Assembly (NCBI GenBank): GCA_934633695.1
Contig: CAKTYT010000003.1
Span: 62,001-126,000, forward strand
Source of the DNA: an uncultured Clostridia bacterium
GTDB taxonomy: Bacteria > Bacillota > Clostridia > Christensenellales > CAG-138
Length of the DNA: 64,000 nucleotides
Direction: 5' to 3'
Part shown: positions 25,780-34,124 of the stretch, piece by piece
How the letters are laid out: every line of letters starts with the position of its first letter
Position numbering within the stretch: position 1 is the first letter of the stretch
Position numbers and translations under genes: made by a program
Notes under the pieces: model-generated
What the model was told of the DNA's origin: nothing
The model's input: the letters and a program-made list of their open reading frames with translations, nothing else
The model's database searches: none

Positions 25780-27717
25780 TTATTTATTATTTACAACCTG
25801 AGCAAAATCGTTTGCTTTGAGACTCGCACCGCCGATGAGTCCGCCGTCGATTTCCGGCATAGCTTTAAGACCAGCGGCATTCTTGGCGTTCATACTTCCA
25901 CCGTAGAGAATGCGAGTCATTGAAGCGAATTCACAGCCGTAAAGCTCCGCAACTACCTTGCGAATTGCACCGATGGTTCGGTCTGCTTCCTCGTTAGTTG
26001 CGGTTTTACCGGTTCCGATTGCCCAGATGGGTTCGTAGGCAATGGTTATACGCATTGCGTCACAACGCTCGATGCCATTGTAAAGTGCACGAACCTGGGT
26101 TGCGAGGAAAGCATCGGTAATGCCTGCCTCACGCTGTTCAAGCGTCTCGCCGACACAAACGATAGGAAGAATTCCATTTTCAAGAGCAGCCTTGACACGC
26201 ATATTGACAGTTTCATCGGTTTCACCGAAATATTGCCTGCGTTCGCTGTGACCGATAATTGCATGGGTGACACCGATGTTTTTGAGCATATCGGCACTGA
26301 TTTCACCGGTGAATGCACCCTTTGCAGCCCAGTGGATATTTTGAGCCCCAAGCTGAATATTTGTGCCCTCGATCAGCTTTGCAACTCTGCAAAGATCAAC
26401 AAACGGTGGACAAATTACGATATCACAGCCAGCATCCTTAACAAGGGGGATGAGAGCGGAAACAAGCTCTGAAGCTTCATCGCGGTTCATGTTCATTTTC
26501 CAGTTGCCTGCAATCAGTTTCTTACGGCAGGGTCTGTCAAGAAGAGCGGCAACGCCGGGGAGAGTTTTGCCTTCGAGGAATTCAAGGCTTGCACCACCGC
26601 CGGTGGAAATATGGGTCATATGCGAGGCAAGACCGAATTTATTGATTGCGGAAGCAGAATCGCCGCCGCCGATAATGGTCGTTCCCTTGCATTCGGCACA
26701 GGCACGGGCGATTGCTTCGCTTCCTTTTGAGAATCTATCCATCTCGAATACACCGACGGGTCCGTTCCAAACGACAGTTTCTGCATTTCTAATGATTTCG
26801 CTGTACCTTGCACGAGTATCAGGACCTATGTCCATGCCTTCAAATCCATCGGGAACCTGATCGCAAGGTACGGTGATCGCTTCTGCATCGGGAGCAAATT
26901 CACGAGCGACAACTACGTCGGAGGGGAGAAGCATGGTAACACCCTTGGCTTTTGCTTCTTCGATGAGAGACTTTGCAAGGTCGATATTCGCCTCGTCAAG
27001 TATGGAATTGCCGATGTTGTAGCCGAGAGATTTGAAAAATGTATAGCTCATTGCACCGCCAATCAAAAGCGTATCGCATTTTGAAAGCAGGTTGCGGATG
27101 ACACCAATTTTATCTCCGACTTTTTTGCCGCCGAGGATTGCAACAAAGGGACGCTTTGGGCTTGACAGTGCACCTCCCATAACGTCAAGTTCCTTCTGGA
27201 TGAGAAAGCCGCAGACGGCGGGAAGATAGTGGGCAATGCCTTCGGTGGAAGCATGAGCGCGGTGTACGGTTCCGAATGCATCGGAGACGTAAACCTCTGC
27301 CAACGAAGCAAGCTGCTTAGCAAATTCGGGGTCGTTTTTTTCTTCTTCAGGGTGGAAACGGAGATTTTCAAGGAGGAGGATCTCACCGTTTTTGAGATTG
27401 GCGGCTTTTGTTTTTGCATCCTCACCGATAACGTCTTTTGCGAAAAATACGTTGACATCGGGCAAAAGCTCAGCAAGTCTCTTTGCTATGGGCATAAGGC
27501 TCAATTCGGGGACAAATTTGCCCTTGGGACGACCCAAATGGGAACAAAGAATCGTCTTTGCTCCGTTTTCAACGAGGTAGCGTATTGTGGGGAGGGCACC
27601 GATGATACGACTTTCATCGGTAATGGAAGCGTTTTCATCGAGAGGGACATTGAAATCGACCCTGACAAGAACTTTTTTGCCCTTTACGGGTACATCAGTG
27701 ACGGATAGTTTAGTCAA
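25780..27717 (-). CDS. pgk-tpiA: Phosphoglycerate kinase-triosephosphate isomerase fusion
   Basis: 645 residues, two complete glycolytic enzymes in one frame. Residues 1-394 are PGK: VLVRVDFNVPLD, SHLGRPKGK, ENLRFHPEE, SDAFGTVHRAHAST, GGKKVGDKI and the C-terminal GGGDSASAINKFG and STGGGASLEFLEGK. Residues from about 398 are TIM: KKLIAGNWKMNMN (catalytic Lys), HAIIGHSERRQYF (catalytic His), YEPIWAIGTGKTA (catalytic Glu) and ILYGGSMNAKNA. The join PGVAALLDRP-CRKKLIAGNWKMN leaves almost no linker. PGK-TIM fusions are known in Thermotoga, and some Clostridia carry them. Start is TTG at 27717 after AAGGAGTG. Own promoter; gpmI follows. Confidence 0.96.
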   Translation of the reverse strand: MTKLSVTDVPVKGKKVLVRVDFNVPLDENASITDESRIIGALPTIRYLVENGAKTILCSHLGRPKGKFVPELSLMPIAKRLAELLPDVNVFFAKDVIGEDAKTKAANLKNGEILLLENLRFHPEEEKNDPEFAKQLASLAEVYVSDAFGTVHRAHASTEGIAHYLPAVCGFLIQKELDVMGGALSSPKRPFVAILGGKKVGDKIGVIRNLLSKCDTLLIGGAMSYTFFKSLGYNIGNSILDEANIDLAKSLIEEAKAKGVTMLLPSDVVVAREFAPDAEAITVPCDQVPDGFEGMDIGPDTRARYSEIIRNAETVVWNGPVGVFEMDRFSKGSEAIARACAECKGTTIIGGGDSASAINKFGLASHMTHISTGGGASLEFLEGKTLPGVAALLDRPCRKKLIAGNWKMNMNRDEASELVSALIPLVKDAGCDIVICPPFVDLCRVAKLIEGTNIQLGAQNIHWAAKGAFTGEISADMLKNIGVTHAIIGHSERRQYFGETDETVNMRVKAALENGILPIVCVGETLEQREAGITDAFLATQVRALYNGIERCDAMRITIAYEPIWAIGTGKTATNEEADRTIGAIRKVVAELYGCEFASMTRILYGGSMNAKNAAGLKAMPEIDGGLIGGASLKANDFAQVVNNK

Positions 27718-27806
27718 TTTATATTCACTCCTTACAAAATAGTAATGTTAGCGATTTCTCGTGTGCAGAAAGAAGCTGCAACTCAAGATTATTCTTTGCA
27801 TTTTGC

Positions 27807-27835
27807 ATTATACCATGCAAACACGAAACAGGCAA
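27807..27835 (-). promoter_or_regulatory. Sigma-A promoter of pgk-tpiA(-gpmI)
   Basis: Minus strand TTGCCT (27835-27830), 17-base spacer, perfect TATAAT (27812-27807); about 85-base leader. Confidence 0.8.
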
Positions 27836-27857
27836 CAGCAAAAATGGATATTCCTCA

Positions 27858-27893
27858 ATAAAAATGGAAGTTCGACCATAAAACCGAACTTCC
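27858..27893 (-). terminator. Terminator of the GT2-GtrA/NAGPA/small membrane protein unit
   Basis: Perfect 9-bp stem GGAAGTTCG (27866-27874) / CGAACTTCC (27885-27893), followed on the minus strand by CCATTTTTAT. Confidence 0.8.
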
Positions 27894-27904
27894 CGTGTTT
27901 AAAT

Positions 27905-28156
27905 TTATTCTTCAAATTGAACTTTATTGTTAGGCTTTTTCCAAAGTGAGACGATTGTAAGTATGCCGTTGATAATCGCAATTAGAGCGGAAATACCTAT
28001 AAGCCATCTCGAAATATCAGCAGTCATAAAATCCATTGCATCGTTAAATTTGTCCAAGACGAAACAGATGAGAACTATTAATGACACGATTACCGAAACA
28101 TGTGCGAAAAGAGTATTGATCACCGTCCGCACGGGATGATTTTTCTTGCCTGACAT
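27905..28156 (-). CDS. Small two-TM membrane protein, unknown function
   Basis: 83 residues with two hydrophobic helices (about residues 17-35, VSVIVSLIVLICFVLDK, and 50-70, WLIGISALIAIINGILTIV), a basic N-terminus and an acidic C-terminus. AAGGAGGGA seven bases before the ATG supports translation. It is 13 bases downstream of the NAGPA-domain gene and closed by a terminator, so it is the last gene of a three-gene unit. I do not recognise a family. Confidence 0.65.
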   Translation of the reverse strand: MSGKKNHPVRTVINTLFAHVSVIVSLIVLICFVLDKFNDAMDFMTADISRWLIGISALIAIINGILTIVSLWKKPNNKVQFEE

Positions 28157-28169
28157 ATTCTATCCCTCC

Positions 28170-29198
28170 TTAGTTGCCTGGTTCAATGAAGTAGAGCATA
28201 TCGCAGTTCTGCCGTCCGCCGCCGCAGGGAATTGAAACGAGAGAACCGTTGTACCACATCATTGCGGTCATTCCGCCGTCAAGATTATATGCTTCTGTGC
28301 AGCCGAGGTTGTACATGAGCTTTGAGAGCTCAGTCATGGGAAGACCATAGGAATAACCGGCTTGTCTGCCGTCAACGAGTACGAAGCAGTAGTGACCCGG
28401 TTCATAATAACCTATTGCACAGCGGGGGTGCCAATCGGAAACATAGTCATTACAATTAAACTCTGTCATAGGTTGACCATCCTGGAGCAGTCTGGGACCG
28501 AAGCTCCATGCGTGGAGAGGATAATTGCTGATAATCTCATCGAGGTTGACCTCGCCCGCAAGATATGTTTTCATTGTGCCGTCACGATAGACAACACAAA
28601 CATCCTGATCCGGATTTAGCCTGTCACGGTAAAGTTCCCCGTTTCGAATTACAAGACCTTTCTTCTTGAACATCCAGTAGTCTCCGGATACGGAGAAGAT
28701 TGCTCCGACACGCTCCGACATGGCTTCAAGACGCTCTTTGTTGTTGTTTGTCTGAGCATTTTCCGTGCGGAAAGAGTCAATATCCTGAATGTATACATCC
28801 GCCACATAATAGGTTACAGCATAGCCCTGAACCTTTGTGCTTACGGACTGGAATTCAATGCAGATATCCCGGCTTCGATAAGCATCGTTTGTGACAAGAA
28901 TTTCACCATCGGTGAATTTATCGGCGTACTTGCCTTTGAGAAGCCCTGTGGGCTCCGGTGTCGGTTCCTCAGTCGGCATCGGTGTCTCCGAACCGGAGGG
29001 ATTGTCCGTTCCGGATGGTGTTGCAGCCGGTGTAGCAGTTGGCAAAACTGTGGGAATGGGAGTGTTTAGAATCCGCGAGGGCTTATACTGATTGGGCTTC
29101 GCGTGATGAAACCATGCAAAAGTCAGAAGTGCTGCTGCGAACACGAGAATGTCCGCAACAACTGTTAACAAAATCTTTCGCGTGTTTGTTTTACACAT
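28170..29198 (-). CDS. Membrane-anchored phosphodiester glycosidase (NAGPA domain)
   Basis: 342 residues: an N-terminal TM anchor (about 9-29), a Pro/Thr/Ser-rich stalk (about 42-86), then an extracellular phosphodiester glycosidase domain as in human N-acetylglucosamine-1-phosphodiester alpha-N-acetylglucosaminidase and bacterial YngK/DUF2233 proteins. Diagnostic C-terminal blocks are HPRCAIGYYEPGHYCFVLVD-type residues around 253-272, GLPMTELSKLMYNLGC and EAYNLDGGMTAMMWYNG. Family members act on GlcNAc-phosphodiester links, so teichoic-acid or other wall-glycan trimming is plausible. The neighbours, a GT2-GtrA fusion upstream and a small membrane protein downstream, fit an envelope-glycan role. 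Confidence 0.88.
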   Translation of the reverse strand: MCKTNTRKILLTVVADILVFAAALLTFAWFHHAKPNQYKPSRILNTPIPTVLPTATPAATPSGTDNPSGSETPMPTEEPTPEPTGLLKGKYADKFTDGEILVTNDAYRSRDICIEFQSVSTKVQGYAVTYYVADVYIQDIDSFRTENAQTNNNKERLEAMSERVGAIFSVSGDYWMFKKKGLVIRNGELYRDRLNPDQDVCVVYRDGTMKTYLAGEVNLDEIISNYPLHAWSFGPRLLQDGQPMTEFNCNDYVSDWHPRCAIGYYEPGHYCFVLVDGRQAGYSYGLPMTELSKLMYNLGCTEAYNLDGGMTAMMWYNGSLVSIPCGGGRQNCDMLYFIEPGN

Positions 29199-29222
29199 TT
29201 TATGTTAATAACCTTTCTGAGC

Positions 29223-30287
29223 TTATTTACCCGCTTTTTTTGCAAAAACAAACTTACGCTGCAAAATGAAACTGAGCGGATAGAGTACCAGCTGTGAGAG
29301 TATCTGTGCGATCCACAGCGGTATTGAGGGTGTCAAAAGGGCGAGCAGACCGTAGTTTGCGGCGAGAATAAAAACAGCAAGAATATAATAGCGAAGCACA
29401 CTGCCGTTTGTCTCAAACACAATCCGCCTGTTAAGCGTATAGTTGACAAGAGAACTGATAATTCGTGCAATCACGAGGGCAGGAAGCTTCGGTTCGAGGG
29501 TAAGACTAAACAGGTGAAAAGAATCGCCGCTTAAAACGTCGGAAAACACTTTGGTCAGTATGAGTACCAAGGCATAGTCAACAACCCAACTGATAATCGA
29601 AGACGCAATGAACCCGAAAATCACCTTATAAATTCGCCACGAATCCTTTATCGTGTTGAAATGGGAGGTCTCATTTTCGTTAATATATACCGTCTCAATA
29701 GTTTCTTCAATGATGGGTATCTGTTTTTTTGTGCAGACAAGAAGCTGATTCATCTCGTATTCATAACGGTCACCGTTTATACTGAGCATTTCATCGAGAA
29801 GATCTGTTGAAAAAGCACGTAGTCCCGTCTGTGTATCGTAAACTCTGACGCCGGTGGAAACTGCAAACACGAACCTTGTGATACCGTTGCCGAGTCTGCT
29901 CCTGAGCGGAACCTTGCCCGTAAAACCTCGGCTTCCAAGCACGAGAGCGGAGCGGTTTTTCGCCCAAACAGCACAGACCTTTTCAATGTCGGCAAGCAAA
30001 TGTTGGCCGTCTGCATCAACGGTGATAATGCCTTCATCTTTGAGGTTGAGCGACTTTATCCACTCAAAAGCAGTTTTCATCGCTCTGCCTTTGCCATGGT
30101 TGACTTCGTGATGAATGACCTTGACCCTATTGCTGTGCATTTCATCAATCCGGCTGAAAACCGCCTGCTTTTCTGCACTGCTGCCATCATCAACGACAAC
30201 TATGCGGTAATCAGTTTTATCGAGCAAACCCTGCACGACCCCAATAAGTTTTTTGTCCGGTTCATAGGCCGGAATAACAACTATCAT
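29223..30287 (-). CDS. GT2 glycosyltransferase fused to GtrA-like membrane domain
   Basis: 354 residues from the chosen start. Residues 1-215 are a GT-A family 2 enzyme like dolichyl/undecaprenyl-phosphate mannose synthase: VVIPAYEPDKKL, VVDDGSS, and the D-x-D motif in ITVDADGQH. From about 220 there are four TM helices of a GtrA domain (VIFGFIASSIISWVVDYALV ... NYTLNRRIVF ... LQRKFVF). Such fusions load a sugar on polyprenyl phosphate and are thought to flip it. The ATG at 30287 follows GGAGAAAAAT; the ATG at 30299 has no ribosome site. Its own promoter lies just upstream, and the NAGPA glycosidase gene follows 24 bases downstream. Confidence 0.9.
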   Translation of the reverse strand: MIVVIPAYEPDKKLIGVVQGLLDKTDYRIVVVDDGSSAEKQAVFSRIDEMHSNRVKVIHHEVNHGKGRAMKTAFEWIKSLNLKDEGIITVDADGQHLLADIEKVCAVWAKNRSALVLGSRGFTGKVPLRSRLGNGITRFVFAVSTGVRVYDTQTGLRAFSTDLLDEMLSINGDRYEYEMNQLLVCTKKQIPIIEETIETVYINENETSHFNTIKDSWRIYKVIFGFIASSIISWVVDYALVLILTKVFSDVLSGDSFHLFSLTLEPKLPALVIARIISSLVNYTLNRRIVFETNGSVLRYYILAVFILAANYGLLALLTPSIPLWIAQILSQLVLYPLSFILQRKFVFAKKAGK

Positions 30288-30341
30288 ATTTTTCTCCATT
30301 TTTATTACAATGGCTACACGCCATCGCCTTCAGACACGGGG

Positions 30342-30370
30342 ATTATAGCACACTGCTCCCATTTTGAAAA
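30342..30370 (-). promoter_or_regulatory. Promoter of the GT2-GtrA/NAGPA unit
   Basis: Minus strand TTTTCA (30370-30365), 17-base spacer, TATAAT (30347-30342). Confidence 0.65.
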
Positions 30371-30470
30371 TACCCAAATGCTAAAAAACACCATGGATTG
30401 AGGAGAAATACAAAAAATGTTCAAAAAACCGCCATATTCTGAACGATTCGAAAAGTGGATTTCGGACAAC

Positions 30471-30744
30471 AAAAAAAGCCGTGCACCCTCCCTTCGACAA
30501 GGCACCGATATGCGTTATCCGAATATGAAGCTCAAACCAGGCACACCCGCGGCACACCGCCAAATCCGCTTAATGCTGCTTCCGTCAGGACCTGACATGG
30601 TTCACGGCAGACGATTGCACGGGACCCGGTTCTCAGCACTCCTCATCAGAACTGCCAAATGAAACCAAGCCTAGGGGAGGGAATTAGACCCTGCTTTAGC
30701 GGATTGCAGGCAAAGGGCACCGCTAGCTCCCCGTTTAGCACGAC
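30471..30744 (-). ncRNA. ffs: SRP RNA (large, Alu-domain-bearing bacterial type)
   Basis: On the minus strand the conserved S-domain apical loop reads CATGTCAGGTCCTGACGGAA followed by GCAGCATTAAG (around 30570-30605). The 5' part carries the Alu-domain hallmark GGGGAGCTAGCGGTGCCC (around 30713-30730). Termini pair as CGTGC / GCACG, and the RNA ends in CGGC followed by seven Ts (30477-30471). The length of about 270 nt is that of the Bacillus/Clostridium 6S-like SRP RNA, not the 100-nt 4.5S form. It partners Ffh in co-translational protein targeting. Ends are inferred from promoter spacing and the T run. Confidence 0.92.
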
Positions 30745-30750
30745 TTCTGT

Positions 30751-30779
30751 ATTATACACGATAAAAATGATTTTTGCAA
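30751..30779 (-). promoter_or_regulatory. Strong sigma-A promoter of the SRP RNA
   Basis: Minus strand TTGCAA (30779-30774), 17-base spacer, perfect TATAAT (30756-30751), start expected near 30744. Confidence 0.85.
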
Positions 30780-31076
30780 GAACAAATTTTGAAAAGTGGG
30801 AGGAATTTGCTCGACTTCCATGCGTGATACCGTTCGAAAGTGCCGCATTTATCGAATAAAGCACAGCGGCAGGAAATGCGAACAAAATAGAGAGAATTTT
30901 TGAATCTTCTTCGTAAACTCCGTACGTCTTTTTTATTGGGGTTTAGATAGCCGGAGCAAGATTTCACAATAGAATGATATTAGAATCACAACGCATGATC
31001 TAATTTTCTGCAATAAAAACTCTTAATAACGGTGAAGCATTTCGATTGCAATCTTAATATATCATGAGGGCACACC
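30780..31076. other. AT-rich intergenic region, no gene seen
   Basis: Between two divergent promoters (SRP RNA and the cobalamin-riboswitch operon). Short open frames here have no ribosome site or recognisable product. I see no further element. Confidence 0.6.
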
Positions 31077-31105
31077 TTGACTTCGTGCGGTACAAGTGGT
31101 AGAAT
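31077..31105 (+). promoter_or_regulatory. Sigma-A promoter of the cobalamin-riboswitch operon
   Basis: TTGACT (31077-31082), 17-base spacer, TAGAAT (31100-31105). The -35 region TTGACTTCGT is repeated exactly at the LRR-dockerin promoter (47107). Confidence 0.75.
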
Positions 31106-31120
31106 CGAACGGAAAACTGA

Positions 31121-31312
31121 ATAAGGCTCAAGTGCCGATGCTCTGCCGTGCTGCGGAGAGTGTCGGAGAATAGGTAATCGGGTCGAAGTCCCGAACGGTA
31201 CCGCCGCTGTGGGTATGTAGGAGTCGCTTTTCGGTGCAAACCGGCCATTGGGAAACTGAGAAGGTTAAGTGTCTTCCGTTGATATACAAGTCAGAAGAAC
31301 TGCTTGAGTTGT
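31121..31312 (+). promoter_or_regulatory. Cobalamin (adenosylcobalamin-type) riboswitch
   Basis: The leader matches the conserved cobalamin aptamer core: GAATAGGTAATCGGGTCGAA (31192-31211), then GTCCCGAACGGTACCGCC and GCTGTG, a later GGCCATTGGGAAACTGAGAA, and the B12-box-like AAGTCAGAAGAAC (31288-31300, consensus AAGCCAGGAGACC). A closing P1 helix is formed by CTCAAG (31127-31132) and CTTGAG (31303-31308). It is followed by a terminator at 31374, so corrinoid binding should switch transcription off. This places the downstream genes in B12 acquisition or B12-dependent metabolism. Confidence 0.9.
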
Positions 31313-31373
31313 ATTCCCCTTGCTTTTGCAGCTCACGAGTTATGAGGTCGGCGGATTTTTTTGTTGCGTAAAC

Positions 31374-31405
31374 GGTGCAGCTTTTTGCTGTGCTGTTTTT
31401 TATTT
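31374..31405 (+). terminator. Riboswitch-controlled terminator
   Basis: GGTGCAGC (31374-31381), TTTTT loop, GCTGTGC(TG) (31387-31395, two G-U pairs) and a T run from 31396. An upstream TTTTGCAGCTC (31324-31334) duplicates the left arm and could serve as part of the alternative structure. Confidence 0.7.
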
Positions 31406-31462
31406 TAATGTCCGCATACTTCCAACTGCAAAACAAACACTTCATTGAAAAAAGAGGAAGAT

Positions 31463-31798
31463 ATGAACAAAAAGTCTACGAAACATGCGGCTGATGAAAG
31501 GACGGCTATGGAAGAGGAGTTTGCAAGTCGTCATGCAAGTGACACCGATGAAGAGCTGCTTAATTATGTTGCCGGGATAGCCGAGAAACTCGGAAGAAGG
31601 CCGACAAAAGAAGAAACCGTTGGCTACCGTTATATAAAATCCCGCTTGGGTCACTGGCCGGGAATAATGGTTTGTATAGGACTTCTCGAACCAAAGCAAA
31701 CCCGAAGGGAACGCATGAGAAAAGCCATTGCAAATAAAAAACGTATGGCTAGTGGTAATGGAAAGGCTTTATCGCGAAAAGAGAATGAAGAAATCTGA
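31463..31798 (+). CDS. Small HNH-repeat-like (homing-endonuclease-associated repeat) putative DNA-binding protein
   Basis: 111 residues, highly charged and without membrane segments. The middle, ELLNYVAGIAEKLGRRPTKE followed by RYIKSRLGHWPGIMVCIGL, follows the helical repeat associated with some HNH and homing endonucleases (L-x-x-x-A-x-x-L-G-R-x-P-T ... G-x-W ... G-L), a small DNA-binding unit; no catalytic domain is attached. The C-terminus is very basic (RRERMRKAIANKKRM). ATG 31463 follows GAGGAAG; a TTG at 31445 is rejected. It is the first gene after the cobalamin riboswitch and overlaps the next gene by 14 bases. It could be a local regulator; function unproven. Confidence 0.6.
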   Translation: MNKKSTKHAADERTAMEEEFASRHASDTDEELLNYVAGIAEKLGRRPTKEETVGYRYIKSRLGHWPGIMVCIGLLEPKQTRRERMRKAIANKKRMASGNGKALSRKENEEI

Positions 31799-34124
31799 AG
31801 TCATAAAAATATTAAGTATAGTATTGGTGATGGCAATGCTGTCGGGACTTTTGTCGCTTATTTTTTCGGCAAGTTATATAACACCCGAAAACCCATTGAG
31901 CGAACAAACGTTTTGTCCGAATGAAGAACCTGAGCCCACAGATGACAATGTGGATCACCCTCCGCAGACGATAATTCCGCAGCCGACGGAAACACCTGTT
32001 CCAACGGTACAGCCGACGGATACTCCGGCTCCGACAGATACGCCTGTACCGACAGATACCCCGATTCCTACGGATATACCAACTCCGACTGCACAGCCAA
32101 CGGATACTCCGGTTCCGACGGACACACCCATTCCAACCCCAAGGCCAACGGTCAAACCGACAGAGAGACCGACCTCGAGACCAACGGCTGATCCAACCGA
32201 AAGGCCGACCCCAAGGCCAACGGCTAATCCAACCGAGAGACCGACCCCGAGGCCAACGGTTAAACCGACCGAAAGACCGACCCCAAGGCCAACGGTCAAA
32301 CCGACTGAAAGACCGACCCCAAGGCCAACGGTCAAACCGACTGAAAGACCGACCCCAAGGCCAACGGTCAAACCGACAGAGAGACCAACCCCAAGACCAA
32401 CGGCTAATCCGACAGAGAAACCGACCCAAAGACCAACGGCTAATCCGACAGAGAAACCGACCCAAAGACCAACGGCTAATCCGACTTATCTTCCGACTGA
32501 AGAGCCAACAAGTCATCCGACATATCAACCGACAGAGAAACCGACGGCCAGGCCGACCGATTATCCGACAAACACACCCGAGCCGGGAGGTGACGCTACA
32601 CCCGAGCCGGGCGGTGACACTACACCCGAGCCGGGAGGTGACGCTACACCCGAGCCGGGCGGTGACACTACACCCGAGCCGGGAGGTGACACTACACCTG
32701 GGCCGGGCGGCGATGCTACACCCGAACCGGGCGGCGATGCTACACCCGAACCTGGAATTGAAAGGCCATACATTGTTACAGACCTTTACAGTGGAGTTTA
32801 TACGCCTAGAGATATAGAAAATGATACTCTTGTTTTCTATGCCTACCCGGCAGGCGGAGCGAATCTGACGCTTAGGGTCTACATAAAGGAACGTTATGAG
32901 GATGTTAATAACGGGATTCTTATGTCACCTGATGAGCAAAGTTATTTTTACCCGCAGCTGACATTAAACACTGAATACATCATCACGATGTATCTCTATC
33001 AAAACGGAGAACTCTGTGGAGGTGCAGTCAGATTCTATATAACTTATCGCAACGAAATGGCGGATGAAGATAACCCTGTAGTCGGCGACCATCCACCGGT
33101 TATTACGACCAACAGAGACGGCGATGACAGTGTAATAACGAGCAGCAGGTTCATGTTGAGGGTTTCTGCACGTACATGGGAAGGCGATGTAATTTATACA
33201 AATCACATCGTTGTGACTCTTGACGGGGTTGTGCAGACAAATCCGACGGGAAGCTCGGTATTTGAATATCATCTGCTGCTGACTCCCCCGAATGTTGGGG
33301 ATGACATAGACCATGTTGTTACGATACTTGCATGGGATGACGAGGGCAACTCGACATTCAGAACGCTCATTCTGCCGTACCATCGTGTATCTGAAGGCTA
33401 CGAGAACGGGTCGATTCATATCATGCTTGACGCAACAACTCTGGGGCTCGGCATCATAATCGATGACGTTTACACCGTACATGAAGGTGAAACGGCTGCG
33501 GAATTGCTGCTGAGGCTTTTTGAAGACTATGGGATTGAGGTTGAGTACGGAGGTACTCCAAAGCTGAATTTCTATTTGCGACGCATACTATGCGGGGATA
33601 TTGCCTACAACGTGCAAATCCCGCCGGAGCTTTGGACTTTAATCCTGCGTGACGGAATTACGCTAACGGATAACGGAGATCGCGACAGTATCGGTGAATT
33701 TGACTACACACGCTGCTCAGGATGGATGTATTGCATAAACGGAATGTATCCCGGCATAGGTCTTTCTGAATATTATCCAATCGATGGTGATACGCTCTGC
33801 CTCAGGTTTACTCTCGCTCTCGGCAAAGATATCGGCGGTTTTGATGCAACCGGTTCCGGAGTAGGCGAAGGTGTGTTGACGAGTTACTGTGGAATGTGGA
33901 TTGACGGCGGATTCATTCAGCTTGAGCATGATTACTGTGTTGTTGCCCGCGTTGAGCCAACCGAATTCGACGAAGGCTATATCGATTATCAGTGTTCCAA
34001 GTGCCATGATTCCTACCGTGAAATATTGCCTCCGACGGGAGGGGCTGGTGGCAAAAGTGCTCCGGCTTTACTGCCTATAACAAACGAAAAGAAAAAGGAG
34101 TATTTGAATGAAGAAGCGGTTTAA
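31785..34124 (+). CDS. Secreted Pro/Thr-repeat protein with transcobalamin-like DUF4430 domain
   Basis: 779 residues. A signal/anchor helix (about residues 8-29) is followed by a long Pro/Thr stalk (about 64-258) of near-repeats such as PTERPTPRPTVK, a second repeat block of E/G-P-G-G-D-(A/T)-T units (about 265-324), and beta-rich domains (about 330-535). Around 542-685 lies a domain with YTVHEGETAAELLLRLFEDY, SGWMYCINGMYPGI and YPIDGDTLCLRFTLALGKDI, the pattern of DUF4430, the fold of the C-terminal beta domain of human transcobalamin/intrinsic factor. A C-x2-C motif (QCSKCHDSY) ends the chain. ATG 31785 lies inside the upstream gene; RBS weak, so translation is probably coupled. Under riboswitch control, a corrinoid-binding role is inferred. 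Confidence 0.8.
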   Translation: MKKSEVIKILSIVLVMAMLSGLLSLIFSASYITPENPLSEQTFCPNEEPEPTDDNVDHPPQTIIPQPTETPVPTVQPTDTPAPTDTPVPTDTPIPTDIPTPTAQPTDTPVPTDTPIPTPRPTVKPTERPTSRPTADPTERPTPRPTANPTERPTPRPTVKPTERPTPRPTVKPTERPTPRPTVKPTERPTPRPTVKPTERPTPRPTANPTEKPTQRPTANPTEKPTQRPTANPTYLPTEEPTSHPTYQPTEKPTARPTDYPTNTPEPGGDATPEPGGDTTPEPGGDATPEPGGDTTPEPGGDTTPGPGGDATPEPGGDATPEPGIERPYIVTDLYSGVYTPRDIENDTLVFYAYPAGGANLTLRVYIKERYEDVNNGILMSPDEQSYFYPQLTLNTEYIITMYLYQNGELCGGAVRFYITYRNEMADEDNPVVGDHPPVITTNRDGDDSVITSSRFMLRVSARTWEGDVIYTNHIVVTLDGVVQTNPTGSSVFEYHLLLTPPNVGDDIDHVVTILAWDDEGNSTFRTLILPYHRVSEGYENGSIHIMLDATTLGLGIIIDDVYTVHEGETAAELLLRLFEDYGIEVEYGGTPKLNFYLRRILCGDIAYNVQIPPELWTLILRDGITLTDNGDRDSIGEFDYTRCSGWMYCINGMYPGIGLSEYYPIDGDTLCLRFTLALGKDIGGFDATGSGVGEGVLTSYCGMWIDGGFIQLEHDYCVVARVEPTEFDEGYIDYQCSKCHDSYREILPPTGGAGGKSAPALLPITNEKKKEYLNEEAV
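31978..32578 (+). repeat. Pro/Thr-coding tandem repeat array
   Basis: Degenerate 12- to 18-base units encode P-T-x-x-P / P-T-x-R-P-T series; in 32140-32480 units of 36 bases (ACCCCAAGGCCAACGGTCAA and relatives) recur almost exactly, so copy number may vary between strains. The bias also opens long meaningless frames on the opposite strand. Confidence 0.9.
32579..32757 (+). repeat. Gly/Pro/Asp-coding tandem repeats, 24-bp unit
   Basis: About seven 24-base units of the form CCCGAGCCGGGAGGTGACGC, TACA encode E-P-G-G-D-(A/T)-T-P. Neighbouring units are nearly identical, consistent with slippage expansion. Confidence 0.9.

Noticed and set aside
30381..30662. Open frames on both strands across the SRP RNA
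   Set aside because: The conserved SRP RNA sequence, its promoter and terminator explain the region; no ribosome sites.
31812..32528. Long open frames on the minus strand across the Pro/Thr repeats (238 and 138 codons), and 32561-32773
   Set aside because: They are mirror images of the repeat array (products such as VGLGVGLSVGLTVG), have no ribosome site, and vanish where the repeats end.
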